From assembly GCA_947494675.1 (NCBI GenBank), contig CANLVP010000001.1:806001-870000 (forward strand): a stretch of 64,000 nucleotides of DNA, given 5' to 3'. Shown piece by piece: positions 24,105 through 32,533 of this stretch. Within the stretch, counting starts at the first letter, position 1; each line of letters starts with the position of its first letter. Both the position numbers and the translations under genes were made by a program. This stretch comes from an uncultured Paracoccaceae bacterium (GTDB lineage Bacteria > Pseudomonadota > Alphaproteobacteria > Rhodobacterales > Rhodobacteraceae). Under the pieces are notes generated by a model that had not been told where the DNA came from, did no database searches, and saw only the letters and a list, made by a program, of their open reading frames with translations.

Positions 24105-25553
24105 TTACTCTGGATCGGCGGCGTAAATCAATCTTTCAGCACAAGGGGCAACGCGCAGGATGTTTGTCGAACCCGGCGTGTTGAATGGGACACCTGCGGT
24201 CACAACCACCATGTCCTCTTCCGTTGCCATCTCTTGATCAAGGGCAGCGCGCACTGCGGCAATCACCGCATCCTTAAAGCGGTCAACCGGGCCAGTGACG
24301 ACACAATTGGTGCCCCATGTCAGGCAAAGACGCCGCGCGGTGCTGGTGTAGTTGGTCAGCGCCACAATCGGCACGCGGGGCCGTTCGCGGGCCACAAAGG
24401 AGGCGGTGGCACCGGATTGCGAAAAGCAGCAGATCGCTTTGATGTCTGTGGTTTCCGCAATCTCGCGGGCCGCAGCAACGATGCCATCAGCCACAGACTG
24501 ACGCTTGGCCGCGCGCGAGGCTTCGATGATCTCGGTATAGGTCGGGTCGCCTTCGACTTCGCGGGCGACATTGTCCATCGTGGTCACAGCCTCAATCGGA
24601 AAATCACCCGCAGCACTTTCCGCAGACAGCATCACCGCATCGGCGCCTTCGTAGATTGCGGCGGCGACGTCAGAGACTTCGGCGCGTGTCGGCATCGGCG
24701 ATTCAATCATCGATTCCAGCATTTGCGTGGCGACGATCACCGGCTTGGCGGCAGCACGACACTTACGCACCAGTTGTTTCTGAATGGGCGGCACGTTCTG
24801 GACGGGCAGTTCCACGCCCAGATCACCACGGGCGACCATGATGCCATCGCTGACGGCGAGGATGCTGTCGAACGCCTTCACGGCGGCGGGCTTTTCAATC
24901 TTGGACAGGATCGCCGCGCGGCCTTTGCACAGCTTGCGGGCCTCTTCCACGTCGGCGGGGCGCTGCACAAACGACAGGGCAAGCCAATCGACTCCAAGGT
25001 CGCAGACGAAATCAAGGTCTTTGCGGTCCTTCTCGGACAAGGCGGCCAGTGGCAGCACAACATCCGGCACGTTCACGCCCTTGCGGTTGGAAATGGTGCC
25101 GCCCACGAGAACTTCGCAATCGGCAAAGTCCGCGCCGCAGTCTTTGACCTGCAGCTTGATCTTGCCGTCGTTGACCAAAAGGTGCGAGCCGGGCTCGAGC
25201 GCGTCAAAAATTTCCTTGTGCGGCAGTTGCACGCGGTTCACGTCACCGGGGGCGTCCGACAGATCAAGGCGGAAGGACGCGCCGACCACAAGCTCTTCAC
25301 CGTCGTCATTGGCAAAAACACCCACGCGCAGCTTTGGCCCCTGCAAGTCAGCAAGGATGCCGATGGGGCTGTTGAGGTCCTTTTCGATCTGGCGAATGAT
25401 CTCGTGCCGGGCACGGATTTCATCGTGATCACCATGGCTCATGTTCAGGCGAAATACATCTGCGCCCGCCTCATGCAGCTTGCGGATCATCTCGTAATCG
25501 TTGGAGGCCGGGCCAAGTGTTGCGGTGATCTTGACGTTGCGGTGGCGTCTCAT
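24105..25553 (-). CDS. pyk: Pyruvate kinase
   Basis: This 482-residue enzyme transfers phosphate from phosphoenolpyruvate to ADP. It starts MRRHRNVKITATLGPASNDYE (A domain), then MSHGDHDEIRARHEIIRQIE, the B domain, the catalytic-lysine region AILSKIEKPAAVKAFDSILAVSDGIMVARGDLGVELP, and MLESMIESPMPTRAEVSDVAAAIYEGADAVMLSAESAAG. The C-terminal allosteric domain is complete. ATG 25553 with GAAGGA upstream is preferred to a TTG five codons earlier. Confidence 0.97.
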   Translation of the reverse strand: MRRHRNVKITATLGPASNDYEMIRKLHEAGADVFRLNMSHGDHDEIRARHEIIRQIEKDLNSPIGILADLQGPKLRVGVFANDDGEELVVGASFRLDLSDAPGDVNRVQLPHKEIFDALEPGSHLLVNDGKIKLQVKDCGADFADCEVLVGGTISNRKGVNVPDVVLPLAALSEKDRKDLDFVCDLGVDWLALSFVQRPADVEEARKLCKGRAAILSKIEKPAAVKAFDSILAVSDGIMVARGDLGVELPVQNVPPIQKQLVRKCRAAAKPVIVATQMLESMIESPMPTRAEVSDVAAAIYEGADAVMLSAESAAGDFPIEAVTTMDNVAREVEGDPTYTEIIEASRAAKRQSVADGIVAAAREIAETTDIKAICCFSQSGATASFVARERPRVPIVALTNYTSTARRLCLTWGTNCVVTGPVDRFKDAVIAAVRAALDQEMATEEDMVVVTAGVPFNTPGSTNILRVAPCAERLIYAADPE

Positions 25554-25687
25554 TGGGTCATCCTTCAAGGTCTTTGACTAACGGGAGGAGCATCGTTAGC
25601 GGTAACGCAAAATTCGCGCCCTTATTGCGCAATTCCATTCCAGCCACAACTGGCCTAAGTGCGGTAACAGGGTAATGACAGGTTCAA

Positions 25688-26422
25688 ATGACACAAGATG
25701 CCTATGAAATAAGCGGTGCGGGCCGGCAGGGCCGTTGGTTGGTGACATGCGATCACGCCAGTAACCGGGTGCCTGAGTGGGTGGCGGGCGGCGATTTGGG
25801 CCTGCCTGCGGAGGATATGGCGCGCCATATCGCCTACGACGTGGGCGCGGCGGGCCTGTCGACGCAATTGGCAGAGCTATTGGATGCCCCTGCGATCCTG
25901 TCGCGGTTTTCGCGGCTAGTGATTGACCCCAACCGGGGGCCGGATGACCCGACGCGGCTGATGCGGCTATATGACGGCACGATCATTCCGGCCAATGCCT
26001 ACGCTGACGCAGACGAAAAGGCACGGCGCGTGGCGGGGCTTTACGATCCTTATCATGACGCGCTGACCGATCTTGCGGCACGCCCCAACACCGCGATCTG
26101 CGCGGTTCATAGCTTTACCCCGCAGCTGCGCGGACGTCCGCCCCGGCCATGGGAAATTGGTGTGCTTTATGCGAGCGACGATCGCCTTGCCCGCCCGCTG
26201 ATTGAGGCCTGCCGTGCAGCCGGATGGGTCACTGGCGATAATGAGCCCTATTTCGGCCATCTGCCTGGCGACAGCATCGACCGCCACGCGCTGGCCCATG
26301 GGCGGCCCAATGTGCTGATCGAGTTGCGCAACGATCTGATCGCGGACAGCGCGGGTCAAACCCTTTGGGCGCAGCGATTGGCCCCTATATTACAACAGAT
26401 ACTGGCCGACACCGGTCTGTAA
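25688..26422 (+). CDS. N-formylglutamate amidohydrolase
   Basis: This 244-residue protein has the FGase signature WLVTCDHASNRVPEWVAG near the N-terminus, then ALLSRFSRLVIDPNRGPDDPTRLMRLYDGTIIP, AICAVHSFTPQLRGRPRP-like and RPNVLIELRNDLIAD. These place a zinc-dependent hydrolase fold and match the N-formylglutamate amidohydrolase family, which ends one histidine-degradation route. No hut genes are nearby, so the true substrate may be another N-acyl amino acid. It is followed after 13 bases by the DUF1244 gene. Confidence 0.85.
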   Translation: MTQDAYEISGAGRQGRWLVTCDHASNRVPEWVAGGDLGLPAEDMARHIAYDVGAAGLSTQLAELLDAPAILSRFSRLVIDPNRGPDDPTRLMRLYDGTIIPANAYADADEKARRVAGLYDPYHDALTDLAARPNTAICAVHSFTPQLRGRPPRPWEIGVLYASDDRLARPLIEACRAAGWVTGDNEPYFGHLPGDSIDRHALAHGRPNVLIELRNDLIADSAGQTLWAQRLAPILQQILADTGL

Positions 26423-26435
26423 CAGGAGAGATCAC

Positions 26436-26735
26436 ATGGACGACCAAACCCGGATTGAAATCGAAGCCGCCGCCTTTCGTCGCCTGCAAAAGCACCTGAT
26501 GGAAGACCGCCCCGACGCGCAGAACATCGATATGATGAACCTGGCCGGGTTCTGCCGGAACTGCCTGTCGCGCTGGTATCAAGAGGCCGCGAATGAACGT
26601 GGGATTGAGATGTCTAAGGATGAGGGGCGCGAGGCGTTCTATGGCATGCCCTTCGCCGACTGGAAGGCGCAGCATCAGACTGATGCCTCTGACGCGGCCA
26701 AGGCTGCCTTTGCGGAAAGCCACCCCAAGGAGTAA
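26436..26735 (+). CDS. DUF1244 family protein
   Basis: This 99-residue protein has the family signature NIDMMNLAGFCRNCLSRWYQEAANERGIEMSKDEGREAFYGMPFADWKAQHQ. The CRNC motif suggests a metal- or redox-active Cys pair. The family is small, cytosolic and functionally uncharacterised, common in proteobacteria. It lies 13 bases after the N-formylglutamate amidohydrolase gene, behind ACAGGAGAG, so the two are probably one operon. Confidence 0.88.
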   Translation: MDDQTRIEIEAAAFRRLQKHLMEDRPDAQNIDMMNLAGFCRNCLSRWYQEAANERGIEMSKDEGREAFYGMPFADWKAQHQTDASDAAKAAFAESHPKE

Positions 26736-26754
26736 CCCCAAGGGTGGCCCTGCC

Positions 26755-27372
26755 TTAGCTGCGGTTTCTGGTTTCAGCCAGAATGTTGAACTTAATATTG
26801 TCGATGGCCCCGCCGGATCGCAAATCGTTGAGGATCACAGTCGTGGTCTGACCCACATCATCGGTGACGATCCACTGACGCAGCTCGACCGGGTTGGACG
26901 TGAACACCATCTGGATGTTGCCGTATTGCGGGTTGTCAGGGTCTTGCGCGGTGATCGTCGTCGTCGTCCCGTCGCTGGTATGCCCCGTCACCATCCGGGC
27001 GCGGCCCAGATCGACATTCGCGTCGAGGATGATCTTGAGCGGGGTCTGGTTCAGCGGATAGCGCTCTGGACCGGTGTTGGACCGCGGATCAAAAACCGCC
27101 ACAGACCCGCCGCCTGCCATCACCAGCGAATTGTCCGGCGGGTTGTATTCAAACCGGATACGACCGGGCCGCTTGATGTAAATCTGCCCCGTCGACAGCG
27201 TGCCATCACCGTTGATCTGGGTGAACCCGCCTTGGGCCGTTTGCAGGCGGTTGAGGTAGGCTGACACCTCACCCAAGGAAAGCTGCTGCGCCTGCGCGGC
27301 ACCGCCCGCAGCCACGAGGGCCGTTGCGGCAACGCCTGCCATGAAATTGCGTCGTGTTGTCATGTCGTTCAC
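26755..27372 (-). CDS. lolA: Outer-membrane lipoprotein carrier protein LolA
   Basis: This 205-residue periplasmic chaperone carries lipoproteins from the LolCDE complex to the outer membrane. The mature part starts QQLSLGEVSAYLNRLQTAQGGFTQINGDGTLSTGQIYIKRPGRIRFEYNPPDNSLVMAGGGSVAVFD, the LolA half-barrel. The leader MNDMTTRRNFMAGVAATALVAAGGAAQAQ has a twin-arginine-like TRRNFMA motif followed by a weakly hydrophobic Ala/Gly core, so Tat rather than Sec export is possible. It is convergent with the DUF1244 gene. Confidence 0.9.
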   Translation of the reverse strand: MNDMTTRRNFMAGVAATALVAAGGAAQAQQLSLGEVSAYLNRLQTAQGGFTQINGDGTLSTGQIYIKRPGRIRFEYNPPDNSLVMAGGGSVAVFDPRSNTGPERYPLNQTPLKIILDANVDLGRARMVTGHTSDGTTTTITAQDPDNPQYGNIQMVFTSNPVELRQWIVTDDVGQTTTVILNDLRSGGAIDNIKFNILAETRNRS

Positions 27373-27494
27373 CTTGGATCGTCCTTTGCGTCTTGATGCA
27401 CCTTAGCAATATGGGGACACAACAGCCGAATGTCCCATGCTAAGCGATAACATGCTGGTGTGAGGGGATGACGAACCGGCTAAGGCGCGGCGGG

Positions 27495-28328
27495 TCAGTC
27501 TGCCGCCATGGATTGGCGCAGCTTTGCCTGCTCGGCCAACAACAGGCCCGAAAGCTGGTCCGTTACGCCGGAGATAACAGCATGATCGTTGGTTGGGGCC
27601 ACTGCAAGCGATGCCGCGTCCAGAATGGCCTCGCGCTGGTCTGGAAAGGCGGTGATGGCAACTTGTGCACAGGGGTAAATATCTCGGCTAAAGGCGTTGA
27701 TCGTCGTGATCTGGCTTTCAAACAGCGACCGCACGATCCGTTTCATCATCCATTCGCAGATGGGCAGATAGTCTTTGTCCTCGGTCCAGTAGGCCTCCCA
27801 CGCGGCCAGCCATTTATCGGCATTGCGCAGATGGGCGTAGCAGTGATCGCCAAGCTTTGGTTCGGGTAGATCGGGCAGGATATCCGGGCCAAAGACCGTG
27901 TGGCCGTTGTGGGCCAGCACGAAACGCATCCAGGAATACCGCCCATCCGTCACGAAATCGCGCCGGGCGATGATGGATGTTTCGATCTTCAATTGCGGGG
28001 CGATTGCACTGGAAATTGACGCAGGACAGCGCGTGGGATCATCCAGCAGGATCACAAGATCAAGGTCGGCGGCCTCCTCAACACTGGCCCCGCGCGCGAC
28101 GGAACCACGGGTCAGCAGCGCAAAGTCTTGATCTGGCATGTGTGCGCCAAGCTGTTCGGTAATATCGCCAAGAATGGCGCTCCACGATGGATGCGGCGGC
28201 TGGCCGATGCGCGGCAGGATCCCATCCGCATCGGCCTGCACAAGACGTCCAATCGGTTTCAAGGTGACACGATCCATGAGGCGCCATGTTTCCAGTGTTT
28301 GGCCCCCAATCCAAGGGCTGTCTTGCAC
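27495..28328 (-). CDS. Nucleotidyltransferase-fold protein
   Basis: This protein of up to 277 residues has the pol-beta nucleotidyltransferase motif LLTRGSVARGASVEEAADLDLVILLDD (GS-x10-D-x-D-like, near residues 73-99), followed by RFVLAHNGHTVFG and a helical C-terminal region with EWMMKRIVRSLFE. This resembles minimal nucleotidyltransferases with an appended helical domain, as in aminoglycoside adenylyltransferases, but I do not assign a substrate. The start is uncertain: GTG 28328 or ATG 28277, neither with a strong ribosome site. Confidence 0.7.
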   Translation of the reverse strand: MQDSPWIGGQTLETWRLMDRVTLKPIGRLVQADADGILPRIGQPPHPSWSAILGDITEQLGAHMPDQDFALLTRGSVARGASVEEAADLDLVILLDDPTRCPASISSAIAPQLKIETSIIARRDFVTDGRYSWMRFVLAHNGHTVFGPDILPDLPEPKLGDHCYAHLRNADKWLAAWEAYWTEDKDYLPICEWMMKRIVRSLFESQITTINAFSRDIYPCAQVAITAFPDQREAILDAASLAVAPTNDHAVISGVTDQLSGLLLAEQAKLRQSMAAD

Positions 28329-28473
28329 CTAGCATCGGTTCGCAGACACCAGAATGACCGACGCCTTCCATTGGCCCAAACCCGCCGATCCCGCCCGGGT
28401 GGTGGGGAAAGGTTCATTGCGAGAATGCACGCGCTTGCGTAACCTGCGCGCAATTGGGTGTTTGGAGAAAACC

Positions 28474-29598
28474 ATGAAAAAGATCATTATTGCAGCCGTT
28501 GTGCTGGCGGGTGCCGCATATCTTGGGGTCACGCAATTTATGGGCGGGCCGCCTGAATCTGACGGGCGAACGGGCGATACCAGCATCCTCATGGGCTCTG
28601 TCGAAATTCCCGAAAGTGCGTCGGCTTGCGGCACGGACGCGGGTTATGACCGCCTGTTGTGCCTGATCGATCTGCTGAAATCCGGCGCGTCGGATGAAAT
28701 CCTTGCGGTCATGCAGCTGGATTATTCGGTCGCTGAGGCCAAAAACTGGAGCAACCTGCCCGCGGGCGCATTTCCAGCGCGGCCCGGTGCCTATCTGGGT
28801 GAGTTCAGCACCGAACAGCTTGGTCTGGTCAAGGCGATCCTGATGGAGGCCGCCAGCCTGACCGACAACGAAGGCTATGACGAGATGGAGCAGACGCTGA
28901 ACGCCGACGACTATATCGGCACGGTCAGCGATGACACCAAGGCGGGCTATTCGTCCTACAATTCCAAGTTCGCCTTCCTTGGCACACCGGGTGAGACCGG
29001 CACATGGCAGCTCTATTATGGTGGTCACCACTTTGCATTTGCCAATACCTATACCGATGGTGTTCTGGCCGGTGCGACGCCATCGTTCCGGGGGATCGAG
29101 CCGTTTCCATCGTTTGAGATGAATGACCGCACCAATGTGCCGCTGACCCAGGAACGCGACGCCTTTGCCGCGCTGCTGCAATCGCTGAGCGCAGAACAGC
29201 AAGCCGCTGCCACGCTGGAAGGCACCTATCGCGATATCATCGCCGGCCCGCAGTCCGACGACGCGATTCCCGATGCGCAAGAAGGGCTGAACGTGTCAGA
29301 GCTGGATGAGGCGCAGCAAGCCCTGTTGCTCACCGCTATTGAGACCTATGTCGGCGATATCAATGATGCCGATGCGGCCACCTATATGGCGAAATACACA
29401 AGCGAGCTGCCGGACACGGTGCTTGGCTTTTCGGGCACAACGGACATGAACAGCGAAGACGATTACGTGCGCATTCATGGCCCGTCGCTGTGGCTGGAGT
29501 TTTCGCTGCAGTCGAACAAATCCACGGGCGAAGACGGCAACCACCCGCATTCGGTCTGGCGTGACCAGACGGATGACTACGGTGGCAATACTGAATGA
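28474..29598 (+). CDS. Membrane-anchored or secreted DUF3500 family protein
   Basis: This 374-residue protein has an N-terminal hydrophobic leader (MKKIIIAAVVLAGAAYLGVTQF), then the DUF3500 hallmark segments AKNWSNLPAGAFPARPGAYLGEF, YNSKFAFLGTPGETGTWQLYYGGHHFAFANTYTDG and ATPSFRGIEPFP. The GGHH motif and later His/Asp-rich C-terminus (RIHGPSLWLEFS, DGNHPHSVWRD) suggest a metal site. ATG 28474 is preferred to a frame start at 28354 that reads through non-family sequence. Its stop overlaps the next gene by ATGA, so the two are coupled. Biochemical role unknown. Confidence 0.8.
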   Translation: MKKIIIAAVVLAGAAYLGVTQFMGGPPESDGRTGDTSILMGSVEIPESASACGTDAGYDRLLCLIDLLKSGASDEILAVMQLDYSVAEAKNWSNLPAGAFPARPGAYLGEFSTEQLGLVKAILMEAASLTDNEGYDEMEQTLNADDYIGTVSDDTKAGYSSYNSKFAFLGTPGETGTWQLYYGGHHFAFANTYTDGVLAGATPSFRGIEPFPSFEMNDRTNVPLTQERDAFAALLQSLSAEQQAAATLEGTYRDIIAGPQSDDAIPDAQEGLNVSELDEAQQALLLTAIETYVGDINDADAATYMAKYTSELPDTVLGFSGTTDMNSEDDYVRIHGPSLWLEFSLQSNKSTGEDGNHPHSVWRDQTDDYGGNTE

Positions 29599-30155
29599 GG
29601 CTTGGACTGATCGGGCGGGCCGCACTGCTCGCCCTATTTGTTGTCAGCATCAACATCGGACCCGCCTTGGCGCATGCCCTGCCCAAGGCGGTTTTGACAT
29701 TCACGCAAGGCGACCAGCAGCTACGGCTGACGATCACCCTGCCCGTTGAGGATTTGGTGTTAGCGCATCCCGCCTTGAAGGGGTTGGAAACTGCGGCGCT
29801 TGATGCGGGCTTAGGCCCCGAGCATCTTGCCGATCTTGCGGCCTATTTCTCAGACCATCTGGCGCTGCACCACGATGCGGCGGCTCTGGCACTGACGCTG
29901 GAAAGTGCCCGCATTCGACTGGACGAAAACGAACATGTGGGGACCTTCCGGGTCCTGATCATGGATTGGACAGGCACGCTTCCTGACGTGGAGGGTGACT
30001 TGACGCTGACCTATGACGCGGTGATGCACGAAGTGCGCAGTCACCGGGCAGAGGTTTATTGGACAGGCCCCGATGCCCTGCCCGTTGGCTTGGTTGAATT
30101 CGGCTACCGCAGCGTGAACGGCGCGCCGCAACCGGTGGTTCTGCAACGTCCGTGA
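29595..30155 (+). CDS. Secreted protein of unknown function, coupled to DUF3500
   Basis: This 186-residue protein has a signal peptide (MRLGLIGRAALLALFVVSINIGPALA) with predicted cleavage before HALPKAVLTF, leaving a histidine at the mature N-terminus. The remainder is beta-rich with several His residues (LVLAHPALKG, SDHLALHHDAAA, AVMHEVRSHRA). The N-terminal His and scattered histidines would suit copper or zinc binding in the periplasm, but I know of no clear family match. It overlaps the DUF3500 gene by four bases, which suggests joint action. Confidence 0.65.
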   Translation: MRLGLIGRAALLALFVVSINIGPALAHALPKAVLTFTQGDQQLRLTITLPVEDLVLAHPALKGLETAALDAGLGPEHLADLAAYFSDHLALHHDAAALALTLESARIRLDENEHVGTFRVLIMDWTGTLPDVEGDLTLTYDAVMHEVRSHRAEVYWTGPDALPVGLVEFGYRSVNGAPQPVVLQRP

Positions 30156-30173
30156 CGGCTAGCCGCGCGGCCG

Positions 30174-31577
30174 TTATTCGCGCGCAAGACCATATGCCTT
30201 GCGGGCCAATCCGTTTGCGAGTTCCGGTGCGATTTCAAAGGCTTCCTCTTCATCAAGCCGATGGCTGAGCACAAGTTCGGCAAGGAATGCGCTGTCGCAT
30301 CTGCGGGCCACATCGTGCCGGGCGGGGATGGAACATAAGGCGCGGGTATCGTCGTTAAAGCCCGCCGTGTTGTAGAACCCGGCTGTCTCAAGCGCCATCT
30401 GGCGGAACCGCCGCATCCCTTCAAAACTGTCGTGGAACCACCAGGGCGGCCCAAGGGTCAAACAAGGATAGGCCCCCGCCAGTGGCGCCAGCTCGCGCGC
30501 GTAGGTGCTTTCGTCGAGGGTAAACAGGATCATCTTGAAGTTCGGATCGAAACCAACCGCGTTCAGTAGCGGGCGGAGTTCGTCGACAAACCCAACCCGG
30601 CGCGGAATGTCGAAACCCCGATCTGGTCCGTAGGATTTGGCGACAAATTTACTGTGGTTGCGGGCGGAACCGGCATGAAGTTGCATAACCAGACCGTCGC
30701 TGCAGGACATCCGGGCAAACTCTGTCAGCATCTGCGCGCGGAACAATGCCGCGTCTTCAGGCGATGGCGCTCCTGCGCGGACCCGGTCAAACAGCGCGCG
30801 CGCAGATGAGGGGGACAGATCAGCGGTATGCGCGGTTGGTGTGCCATGATCCGTGGCCGTCGCGCCCATGGAGATAAAGAAGGCCCGGCGCGCCCGGTGG
30901 GCATCAAGATAGCCATCCCATGTGCTGGTGTCACAACCGGTCAATGCGCCGAGTTGATCAACCCCTTCCGCAAAGCCAGGTGTTTCGGGGTCGGTCACGG
31001 CATCGGGACGGTAGGTCGGCAAAACGTGGCCCGCCCAATCGCTGTCGCGGACAGCTTGGTGCGGGCTGAGGTCGTCAAGAGCCGCATCGGTGGTGGCAAT
31101 CGCCTCAATGCCGAACCGGTCATATAACCCGTGCGGGCGATAGGCGGGCTTGGGCAGGCATTCAGCGATGGCGTCAAAACTGTCGTCCGCTGTCGCGGGG
31201 GACAGCCGTTTGGAAATGCCAAACACATGCGACAGCGCATGATCCACCCAAAGCCGTGATGGGGTGCCCTGAAACAGGTGGTAATGCGCGGCAAAGGTCC
31301 GCCAGATTGTGCGCGGGTCCGGCTCTGCCTCTGCGCCGATGCCCAGCGCCTCGAAGGCGACACCTTGGCTGACCAACATGCGCGTCACGTAATGATCGGG
31401 CGTCACAAAGAGCTCCGCCGCATTGGAAAACGCGGCATTTTCGGCCCACCACCGCGGGTCCGTATGCCCATGCGGCGAGATGATCGGCAGCGTGGACACC
31501 ACATCATAAAGCCGTCGGGCCAACGCCCGCCCTGCCGGATCGGAGGGGAACAGGCGATCTTCGTGTAGCAGGGTCAT
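30174..31577 (-). CDS. uxaC: Glucuronate isomerase (uronate isomerase)
   Basis: This 467-residue TIM-barrel enzyme converts D-glucuronate to D-fructuronate (and galacturonate to tagaturonate). The metal site opens at ISPHGHTDPRWWAEN, followed by LWVDHALSHVFGI, AIATTDAALDDLSPHQAVRDSDW and the later QLHAGSARNHSKFVAKSYGPDRGFDIP and MILFTLDESTYARELAPLAGAYP. Length is normal. I chose ATG 31577 (MTLLHEDRLFP) over a longer frame. An operator-like site lies 60 bases upstream. With uxuB and uxuA in this locus the glucuronate route is nearly complete. Confidence 0.95.
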   Translation of the reverse strand: MTLLHEDRLFPSDPAGRALARRLYDVVSTLPIISPHGHTDPRWWAENAAFSNAAELFVTPDHYVTRMLVSQGVAFEALGIGAEAEPDPRTIWRTFAAHYHLFQGTPSRLWVDHALSHVFGISKRLSPATADDSFDAIAECLPKPAYRPHGLYDRFGIEAIATTDAALDDLSPHQAVRDSDWAGHVLPTYRPDAVTDPETPGFAEGVDQLGALTGCDTSTWDGYLDAHRARRAFFISMGATATDHGTPTAHTADLSPSSARALFDRVRAGAPSPEDAALFRAQMLTEFARMSCSDGLVMQLHAGSARNHSKFVAKSYGPDRGFDIPRRVGFVDELRPLLNAVGFDPNFKMILFTLDESTYARELAPLAGAYPCLTLGPPWWFHDSFEGMRRFRQMALETAGFYNTAGFNDDTRALCSIPARHDVARRCDSAFLAELVLSHRLDEEEAFEIAPELANGLARKAYGLARE

Positions 31578-31636
31578 GGGCGCACTCCTAAATGATGCGA
31601 CCAAGGGTTCTGCATGGTCAGCGCTTTTCGTGTTTT

Positions 31637-31648
31637 CAAGTATACATG
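31637..31648. promoter_or_regulatory. GTATAC-centred operator-like site between uxaC and gntR
   Basis: CAAGTATACATG (31637-31648) sits in the divergent uxaC/gntR promoter region. In reverse orientation it matches the site at 32480-32491 at 10 of 12 positions and extends to TTC(A/T)(A/T)GTATACATG(G/A)A. The core GTATAC is palindromic, as FadR-subfamily GntR operators are. It is inferred to bind the adjacent GntR regulator. Confidence 0.6.
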
Positions 31649-31714
31649 GATATCTCGAAACTTTGTTGGTATCAATGTCGACGGACATCTCGAAGAGGCG
31701 AGGGAGAGCAGACA

Positions 31715-32416
31715 GTGCCCAGACTGAAGGACCCCGCAGCGGCGAAACCCACCCCGTCACTGAACGAGGCACGCATCGACCGATCATCAGATATCGGTCC
31801 GCAGATCTACGAATTGGTCCGGCAGAGCATCATCCTGAACGAGCTTGAACCCGGCGCTGTCGTCAACGAAGTCGACATTTGCGAATGGTTTGGCGTCAGC
31901 CGCACCCCCATTCGCGAGGCCTACAAGAAGCTGATCGAGGACGGGCTGATTAAGTCCAAGTCAAAAGTCGGCTCGCGCGTGTCCGAGATTGACAACGAAC
32001 GCGTGCGCGAGGGCATCTTGATCCGCCGCGCGCTTGAACGTGAGGTCATCGGGCTGATTTGCGAGAAAAAGCCCGATCTCAAGCGTCTGGATGGCACCTT
32101 GGCGATGCAGCAGGTTGCGGTCAATCACAACGACCAGCCGATGTTTTTCCGCGAGGATGAGCGTTTCCATGCCATTTTGGCCGACCTCGCTGGCATCCCT
32201 TCCGCTTGGCGACTGGCCCATTCCGTTAAGGCCCACGCGGACCGTGCGCGCGTCAGGCTGAACCGCGACGACCCCCAGCGCATGGTCTCTGCCTTTGAGC
32301 AGCATCAGGCCTTGGTCGCTGCGCTGAAGGTTGGCAATGCATCCCTTTCGCGGGAATTGATCGACACGCACGTCAATTCGGTCTTCGCCGCGATCGGTGG
32401 CGAATTCTCGGTCTAG
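31715..32416 (+). CDS. GntR family (FadR subfamily) transcriptional regulator, probable hexuronate regulator
   Basis: This 233-residue protein has an N-terminal winged helix (IYELVRQSIILNELEPGAVVNEVDICEWFGVSRTPIREAYKKLIEDGLIKSKSKVGSRVSEID) and a C-terminal all-helical FCD ligand domain with the metal/ligand residues in EDERFHAILADLAG and AFEQHQALVAALKVGN. The start is GTG 31715, with GGGAGAG eight bases upstream. Position between uxaC and the TRAP genes, and two matching GTATAC sites, suggest it represses the hexuronate genes until a uronate-derived ligand binds. Confidence 0.9.
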   Translation: MPRLKDPAAAKPTPSLNEARIDRSSDIGPQIYELVRQSIILNELEPGAVVNEVDICEWFGVSRTPIREAYKKLIEDGLIKSKSKVGSRVSEIDNERVREGILIRRALEREVIGLICEKKPDLKRLDGTLAMQQVAVNHNDQPMFFREDERFHAILADLAGIPSAWRLAHSVKAHADRARVRLNRDDPQRMVSAFEQHQALVAALKVGNASLSRELIDTHVNSVFAAIGGEFSV

Positions 32417-32479
32417 GCCGCACGACACCTCCCACCCCCAAAACCGCGAATTCAGGCCAAACTTGCTTTGTGTGCCTTT

Positions 32480-32491
32480 CATGTATACAAG
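32480..32491. promoter_or_regulatory. GTATAC-centred operator-like site ahead of the TRAP genes
   Basis: CATGTATACAAG (32480-32491) lies 43 bases before the dctP-like start, in a position suiting repression of the TRAP operon. It is the inverted counterpart of the site at 31637-31648 and overlaps AT-rich sequence that may form the -10 region. Confidence 0.6.
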
Positions 32492-32533
32492 AATATATCA
32501 CATCCGAGAGGATGGACATAATGGGAGGAACTT

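Noticed and set aside
24009-25577. 522-residue open frame on the plus strand opposite pyk
   Set aside because: Fully antisense to pyruvate kinase; composition (His, Gly and Arg rich) is that of a shadow frame.
30174-31787. Longer uxaC (537 residues)
   Set aside because: The 70 extra residues read through the gntR promoter and operator and are not family-like; MTLLHEDRLFP at 31577 is the normal start.
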